Part shown: piece after piece, positions 57,683 through 64,000 of the stretch
Layout of the letters: each line of letters starts with the position of its first letter
Numbering within the stretch: the first letter of the stretch is position 1
Assembly (NCBI RefSeq): GCF_030252325.1
Contig: NZ_CP126981.1
Span: forward strand, 3,224,001 to 3,288,000
Length of the DNA stretch: 64,000 nt
DNA from: Candidatus Mycobacterium wuenschmannii
GTDB lineage: Bacteria > Actinomycetota > Actinomycetes > Mycobacteriales > Mycobacteriaceae
Reading direction: 5' to 3'
Position numbers and translations under genes: made by a program
Notes under the pieces: generated by a model
What the model was told of the DNA's origin: nothing
The model's input: only the letters and a program-made list of their open reading frames with translations
Databases searched by the model: none

Positions 57683-59024
57683 GCCGCGTCGGCGCTCCCA
57701 CCGTTGCCGGGTCACGGCATTGGCAGCCGCCGCGCTACTTTTCACCCTGACCCCGGGTTGCGCACCGCCACCCCCGCCCGCGGCCAACGCGGCCGCCAAC
57801 AGCCGGCAGATCGACATGCGCACCCCGGCCGGTCTGCGTGCCCAGCAGACGCTGGACATGCTGAACTCGGACTGGCAGATCGGTCCCGTCGGCATCGGCA
57901 CCCTGGCGGCACCCAAGATGGCGACCCAGGTCCAGACCATGATGGAAAAGCTCTGGTGGGACCGGCCGTTCACGCTGCGCGGGGTCGACATCAAGGCGGG
58001 CGCGGCCACCCTGCAGCTGACCACGTCTTACGGTGCGGAACAAGAGGTTCGGATTCACACCGACGACGACACCTTGGTCGACGGCTTCGACCTCACCACG
58101 CTGCCACCGAAGATCTCTAAGTTCGGGGACGTCGACGCGGTGCTGAGCAAGACGCATGCCCGCTATTCGTGGCAGGCCACGAAAGTCAATGACGGACAAT
58201 GCGATCGGGTGGCCGGCACCAATCCTGACCTGTCGCTGCCGCTGGCCTCGATCTTCAAGCTGTACGTCCTCGACGCCGTGTCGGACGCCATCAAGGCCGG
58301 GACCGTGTCGTGGGACGACCAGCTGACCGTCACCGACAAGGGCAAGGCCGTCGGCTCGAGCATGGATCTGGCTGTCGGAGATCAGATTTCGGTACGCACT
58401 GCCGCCGAGAAGATGATCGCCACCAGCGACAACATGGCGACCGACATGCTGATCGAAAGGGTGGGGCCGCAGGCCGTCGACGACGCCCTCGTCAAGACGG
58501 GTCATCACGATCCCGCCGCGATGACCCCGTTCCCGACGATGTACGAGCTGTTCACCGTTGCCTGGGGCCGGCCGGACCTGCGCGAGCAATGGAAGAACGG
58601 CACGCCGGCGGACCGCGCCGAGATGCTGCGGAGGGCCAATTCCGCCACTTACCAACCGGATCCGTTCCTCGCCCACGTGCCGGCCTCCGAGATCGGCGCG
58701 GAATGGTATGGCAGCGCCGAAGACATCTGCCGTGTGCATGTCGCGCTGCAGGCCGGTGCAGTGGGCGCGGCCGCACCCGTCAAGAAGATCCTGGACACCG
58801 GCACCGGGGTCAATCTGGATCGCAACGACTGGCCCTACGTGGCGTCGAAAGCCGGTGGCCTGCCCGGCGATTTGACGTTCAGCTGGTATGCGGTCGACAA
58901 GACCCATCAACCCTGGGTGGTGAGCTTCCAACTGAACTGGCCACGCGACCACGGCCCGGCAATCACCGGTTGGATGCTGCAGATAGCCAAACAGGTCTTC
59001 GCCCTGGCGCTCGCGCAGCATTGA
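57663..59024 (+). CDS. lpqF: Lipoprotein LpqF, serine beta-lactamase-like
   Basis: A 453-residue lipoprotein. The signal sequence ends in the lipobox LTPGC with Cys33, followed by a Pro-rich spacer, an NTF2-like region (about 60-155) and a penicillin-binding/class A beta-lactamase-like domain. The three active-site boxes are SIFK (Ser196-Lys199), SDN (255-257) and KAG (396-398). The natural substrate is unknown; peptidoglycan or ester hydrolysis is plausible. It starts with TTG at 57663 within mhuD and ends in the nicT ATG. Corresponds to Rv3593. Confidence 0.88.
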   Translation: MPDPASKPRRRSHRCRVTALAAAALLFTLTPGCAPPPPPAANAAANSRQIDMRTPAGLRAQQTLDMLNSDWQIGPVGIGTLAAPKMATQVQTMMEKLWWDRPFTLRGVDIKAGAATLQLTTSYGAEQEVRIHTDDDTLVDGFDLTTLPPKISKFGDVDAVLSKTHARYSWQATKVNDGQCDRVAGTNPDLSLPLASIFKLYVLDAVSDAIKAGTVSWDDQLTVTDKGKAVGSSMDLAVGDQISVRTAAEKMIATSDNMATDMLIERVGPQAVDDALVKTGHHDPAAMTPFPTMYELFTVAWGRPDLREQWKNGTPADRAEMLRRANSATYQPDPFLAHVPASEIGAEWYGSAEDICRVHVALQAGAVGAAAPVKKILDTGTGVNLDRNDWPYVASKAGGLPGDLTFSWYAVDKTHQPWVVSFQLNWPRDHGPAITGWMLQIAKQVFALALAQH

Positions 59025-60112
59025 TGACAGCCCTCGCCCGGCGACTGCTGTCGACGTGGAACCGTCGAGACTTCGTCGAGATCGGCGTGCTGCTCGGCGT
59101 GATCGCACTGATGCATGTCGTGGGCTTCGCGGTACTGGTGTTCGTCATCGCGCCGCACCGCTACCGCGCCGGCACACAGCTGTTCAGCATCGGATTAGGC
59201 TTCACCGCATACCTTTTCGGCATCCGGCATGCATTCGACGCGGACCACATCGCCGCGATCGACAACACCACCCGCAAGCTGATGACCGACGGCAGGCGCC
59301 CCAAGGCGGTCGGCTTCTGGTTCGCCATGGGCCATTCCACGCTGGTGCTCGTGATGGCCGTGCTGATCATGCTCGGCGCGCGGGCGGTGGGCGCGCTGGC
59401 CGACGACACGTCGCCGACCCGGCACGCGCTCGGCTTCGCCGGGACCCTGGCTTCGGGGATGTTCCTGTATCTGATCGCGATCATGAACGTGATCGCGATG
59501 ATCGGTATCTACCGTGCCTTCACCAAGCTTCGCAGCGGCTCCTATTCGGACGCCGAAATCGAAGCGGCACTGAATGATCGGGGATTCTTCGCCCGCCTGC
59601 TGCGTCCGGTGATGAACCGCATCACCCGCCCGATTCAGCTGTATCCCGTCGGCGCGCTGTTCGGCTTGGGCTTCGACACCGCCACGGAAGTCGCGCTGCT
59701 GGCGCTCGCCGGCAGCGGAGCGGCGGCCGGCCTGCCCTGGTACGCGGTTCTGGTGGTGCCGCTGCTGTTCGCCGCGGGCATGACGTTGATGGACACCCTT
59801 GACGGGCTGCTGATGACGGTGGCCTACGACTGGGCATTCCTGCAGCCGGTGCGCAAGATCTACTACAACCTCACCGTGACCGGTCTTTCCATCGCGGTCG
59901 CACTGCTGATCGGTTCGATCGAACTGGTGTCGATCCTGCATGACGACCTCGACTGGGTCGACCCGGTCACAAATTGGATCAGCGGCATCGACCTCAACAA
60001 CGCCGGCCTCGCGATCCTGGCGCTGTTCGCCGTGACCTGGGTCGGGGCGGTCGCGTACTGGAAACTGGCCGACGTCGAGGCCCGCTATCAGCCCGTCGAG
60101 TCGGCCGAATAG
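59024..60112 (+). CDS. nicT: NiCoT-family nickel/cobalt transporter
   Basis: A 362-residue, eight-helix permease. The signature HX4DH motif is in GIRHAFDADHIAAIDNTTRKLM, with FWFAMGHSTLV, LFGLGFDTATEVALLAL and AGMTLMDTLDGLLM marking the other conserved helices. It imports Ni2+ and/or Co2+ for urease, hydrogenase or cobalamin. In M. tuberculosis nicT lies elsewhere in the genome as I remember it, so its place after lpqF is a local rearrangement. The ATG overlaps the lpqF stop by one base. A bidirectional terminator follows. Confidence 0.9.
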   Translation: MTALARRLLSTWNRRDFVEIGVLLGVIALMHVVGFAVLVFVIAPHRYRAGTQLFSIGLGFTAYLFGIRHAFDADHIAAIDNTTRKLMTDGRRPKAVGFWFAMGHSTLVLVMAVLIMLGARAVGALADDTSPTRHALGFAGTLASGMFLYLIAIMNVIAMIGIYRAFTKLRSGSYSDAEIEAALNDRGFFARLLRPVMNRITRPIQLYPVGALFGLGFDTATEVALLALAGSGAAAGLPWYAVLVVPLLFAAGMTLMDTLDGLLMTVAYDWAFLQPVRKIYYNLTVTGLSIAVALLIGSIELVSILHDDLDWVDPVTNWISGIDLNNAGLAILALFAVTWVGAVAYWKLADVEARYQPVESAE

Positions 60113-60152
60113 CCGAAAGCCGGCTAACGCCTTGCGCTAGCCGGCTTTTCGG
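60113..60152. terminator. Bidirectional terminator between nicT and clpC1
   Basis: CCGAAAGCCGGCTA (60113-60126) pairs with TAGCCGGCTTTTCGG (60138-60152) with a single bulged T and an 11-base loop. This GC-rich stem with AT-rich outer ends lies in the 46-bp convergent gap, so it can stop transcripts from both sides. Confidence 0.85.
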
Positions 60153-60158
60153 TTTCGG

Positions 60159-62690
<2,532 letters not shown>

Positions 62691-62733
62691 TGGCGTCTAC
62701 CTGCTCTTCCCTCACCAGCGGTACTGCGTCATT

Positions 62734-62751
62734 GTCGGCTTTAGCGCCGAC
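62734..62751. promoter_or_regulatory. Dyad upstream of clpC1
   Basis: GTCGGC-TTTAGC-GCCGAC is a perfect 6-bp inverted repeat 44 bp before the clpC1 ATG. Mycobacterial clp genes are controlled by ClgR, but this sequence is not an exact match to the motif I know, so the regulator is left open. Confidence 0.4.
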
Positions 62752-62834
62752 ACCGCGTACCTGTCTTCCACTGTAGTGGGCTACCGCCCGGGCTTCCCAC
62801 CTTGCTGTCGGTAACCCAATGCGGTTGCAACAAA

Positions 62835-62871
62835 GCAACGCGGGAAAACAGTTAATCGTTTCCCGCGTTGC
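62835..62871 (-). terminator. Terminator downstream of lsr2
   Basis: GCAACGCGGGAAA (62835-62847) and TTTCCCGCGTTGC (62859-62871) form a perfect 13-bp stem with an 11-base loop. On the lsr2 strand it is followed by TTTGTTG. It lies 43 bp past the lsr2 stop and isolates lsr2 from clpC1. Confidence 0.87.
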
Positions 62872-62913
62872 GTATCGATCAGTTCGCCACCAGCGAAAGC
62901 CGGCTTCCCCGGA

Positions 62914-63252
62914 TCAGGTGGCGGCGTGGAATGCGTCGATCACGTCGGCCGGGATGCGGCCGCGCGTCGATACGTTGTGTCCGTTGCGGCGAGCCCAGTC
63001 GCGAATCGCGGCGCTCTGCTCGCGGTCGATGGCACCCCGGCCACGGCCGGAGCTGGAACGCCCGCGGCGACGGCCGCCGACGCGGCGGGAGGCTTCCACC
63101 CACTGCTTCAGGTCGTTACGAAGTTTCGTCGCATTCTTGGCCGAAAGGTCAATCTCATACGTCACGCCGTCGAGACCGAATTCGACGGTTTCATCGGCGG
63201 CGCCTTCACCGTCGAAATCGTCGACAAGAGTGACGGTCACTTTCTTCGCCAT
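62914..63252 (-). CDS. lsr2: Nucleoid-associated xenogeneic silencer Lsr2
   Basis: A 112-residue Lsr2, exactly the M. tuberculosis length (Rv3597c). The N-terminal dimerisation domain is [29 protein letters not shown] followed by [14 protein letters not shown] basic linker ([14 protein letters not shown]) leads to the C-terminal AT-hook-like DNA-binding domain with the RGR motif in [12 protein letters not shown]. It bridges and silences AT-rich DNA. The ATG at 63252 was chosen because the MAKKVTV start is family-invariant; the longer frame continues through the upstream gap. Confidence 0.96.
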   Translation of the reverse strand: MAKKVTVTLVDDFDGEGAADETVEFGLDGVTYEIDLSAKNATKLRNDLKQWVEASRRVGGRRRGRSSSGRGRGAIDREQSAAIRDWARRNGHNVSTRGRIPADVIDAFHAAT

Positions 63253-63370
63253 CGGCTGAGCCTCATGCTTTCTTCTTAGACACTTGCCATACAAGACACG
63301 TGCTCGGACCGCCCCCGCCGATAATCTGCCATATCCCGACGAGTAATTCAATACAGCGTGACAGCGACGC

Positions 63371-64000
63371 TCAGTTGCTATGCGGACGCACAATAGGAAA
63401 CAATACTGTCTCCCTAATTGACAGGCCGGTCAAGGCCATCAGCAGGCGATCGATGCCCATTCCGGTTCCGGTGCACGGCGGCATAGCGTGCTCGAGAGCG
63501 ACAAGAAAATCCTCGTCGAGCACCATTGCCTCGTCGTCGCCGGCGGCCGCGGCCCGGGCCTGCTCAGCGAATCTTTCGCGCTGCACCACCGGGTCGATCA
63601 ACTCGGAGTATCCGGTGGCCAGCTCGAAGCCCCGGATATACAGGTCCCACTTCTCGGTGACGCCGGCAATGCTGCGGTGTTGCCGGGTCAAAGGCGTTGT
63701 CTCGACCGGAAAGTCCTTCACGAAAGTAGGTGCGGTCAGCGTCGAGCCGACGGTGTGCTCCCAGAGTTCCTCGACCAGCTTGCCGTGTCCGTAGCCACGG
63801 TCGGCGGGAACCTCAACGTCGAGTGACGCGGCGATTGCGAGCAAACGATCGACATTGGTGTCTGGTGTGATCTCTTCGTGAAGTGCCTCAGATAGCGATG
63901 GATACATTTGTATCGACGCCCATTCTCCGTCGATGTCATAGACGCTGCCATCGGGTAGCGGAAGTTCTCGAGTACCGATCGCCTCGTCAGCCACCTGTTG
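63371..64000 (-). CDS. lysS: Lysyl-tRNA synthetase LysS, C-terminal part
   Basis: The last 209 residues of a class II lysyl-tRNA synthetase; the gene continues beyond the right edge. Visible are the motif 2-distal region ([42 protein letters not shown]), the acidic [25 protein letters not shown], and class II motif 3 ([15 protein letters not shown]). It charges tRNA-Lys. The order lysS-lsr2-clpC1 matches M. tuberculosis. A 118-bp gap to lsr2 carries the lsr2 promoter. Confidence 0.94.
   Translation of the reverse strand, partial: QQVADEAIGTRELPLPDGSVYDIDGEWASIQMYPSLSEALHEEITPDTNVDRLLAIAASLDVEVPADRGYGHGKLVEELWEHTVGSTLTAPTFVKDFPVETTPLTRQHRSIAGVTEKWDLYIRGFELATGYSELIDPVVQRERFAEQARAAAAGDDEAMVLDEDFLVALEHAMPPCTGTGMGIDRLLMALTGLSIRETVLFPIVRPHSN

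Overview
The window is high-GC actinobacterial DNA from a Mycobacterium-type genome (Mycobacterium or Mycolicibacterium). Gene order follows the M. tuberculosis Rv3545c to Rv3598c stretch closely, from cyp125/fadA5 on the left to clpC1, lsr2 and lysS on the right, with several local insertions. These names rest on remembered protein sequences and synteny, not on a database search. I saw no tRNA, rRNA, CRISPR array, insertion sequence or prophage.

About 1-34 kb is a sterol (cholesterol) catabolic region. It opens with the divergent pair cyp125 (cut by the left edge) and fadA5, then a Ddn-like F420-dependent protein, an NAD-dependent epimerase-like protein, two tandem secreted histidine phosphatases and an MBL hydrolase. 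About 6-23 kb holds the KstR2-type regulon for the last two sterol rings: two SDRs, echA20-ipdA-ipdB-ipdC, the leftward operon fadE30-ipdF-kstR2-fadA6, and the rightward operon fadD3-fadE31-fadE32-fadE33-aspB. Two CAAG-N2-CTTG palindromes lie in its divergent promoter regions. A DUF899/VOC/TetR/CDGP module sits between ipdC and fadA6. About 23-34 kb holds nat, hsaB-hsaC-hsaD-hsaA, kshB, a secreted protein, a DJ-1/PfpI protein, fadE34 and kstR. AAC-N2-GTT operators, the KstR type, sit before cyp125/fadA5, hsaA/kshB and fadE34/kstR.

About 35-45 kb carries a LacI regulator, an overlapping pxpA-MBL-arsB2 operon, an SRPBCC protein with a divergent TetR gene, and a leftward housekeeping group: rlmB-type methyltransferase, cysS, ispF, ispD and carD. 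About 45-48 kb carries lpqE, radA and disA. About 48-55 kb looks inserted relative to the M. tuberculosis order: a proline-rich membrane protein and an MmpL transporter face a NarL-type two-component system and a secreted PE-PPE-domain hydrolase. About 55-64 kb holds canB, mutY, a hydrolase gene, the overlapping run mhuD-lpqF-nicT, a strong terminator, clpC1, lsr2 and the C-terminal part of lysS at the right edge.

The main unexplained signals are four. A roughly 48-bp repeat before fadD3 and aspB has a hairpin stem that covaries between the copies. One histidine phosphatase lacks a catalytic histidine. The MmpL/two-component/PE-PPE island has no described function that I know of. The last codons of ipdF, just before kstR2, are AT-rich and contain a perfect dyad.
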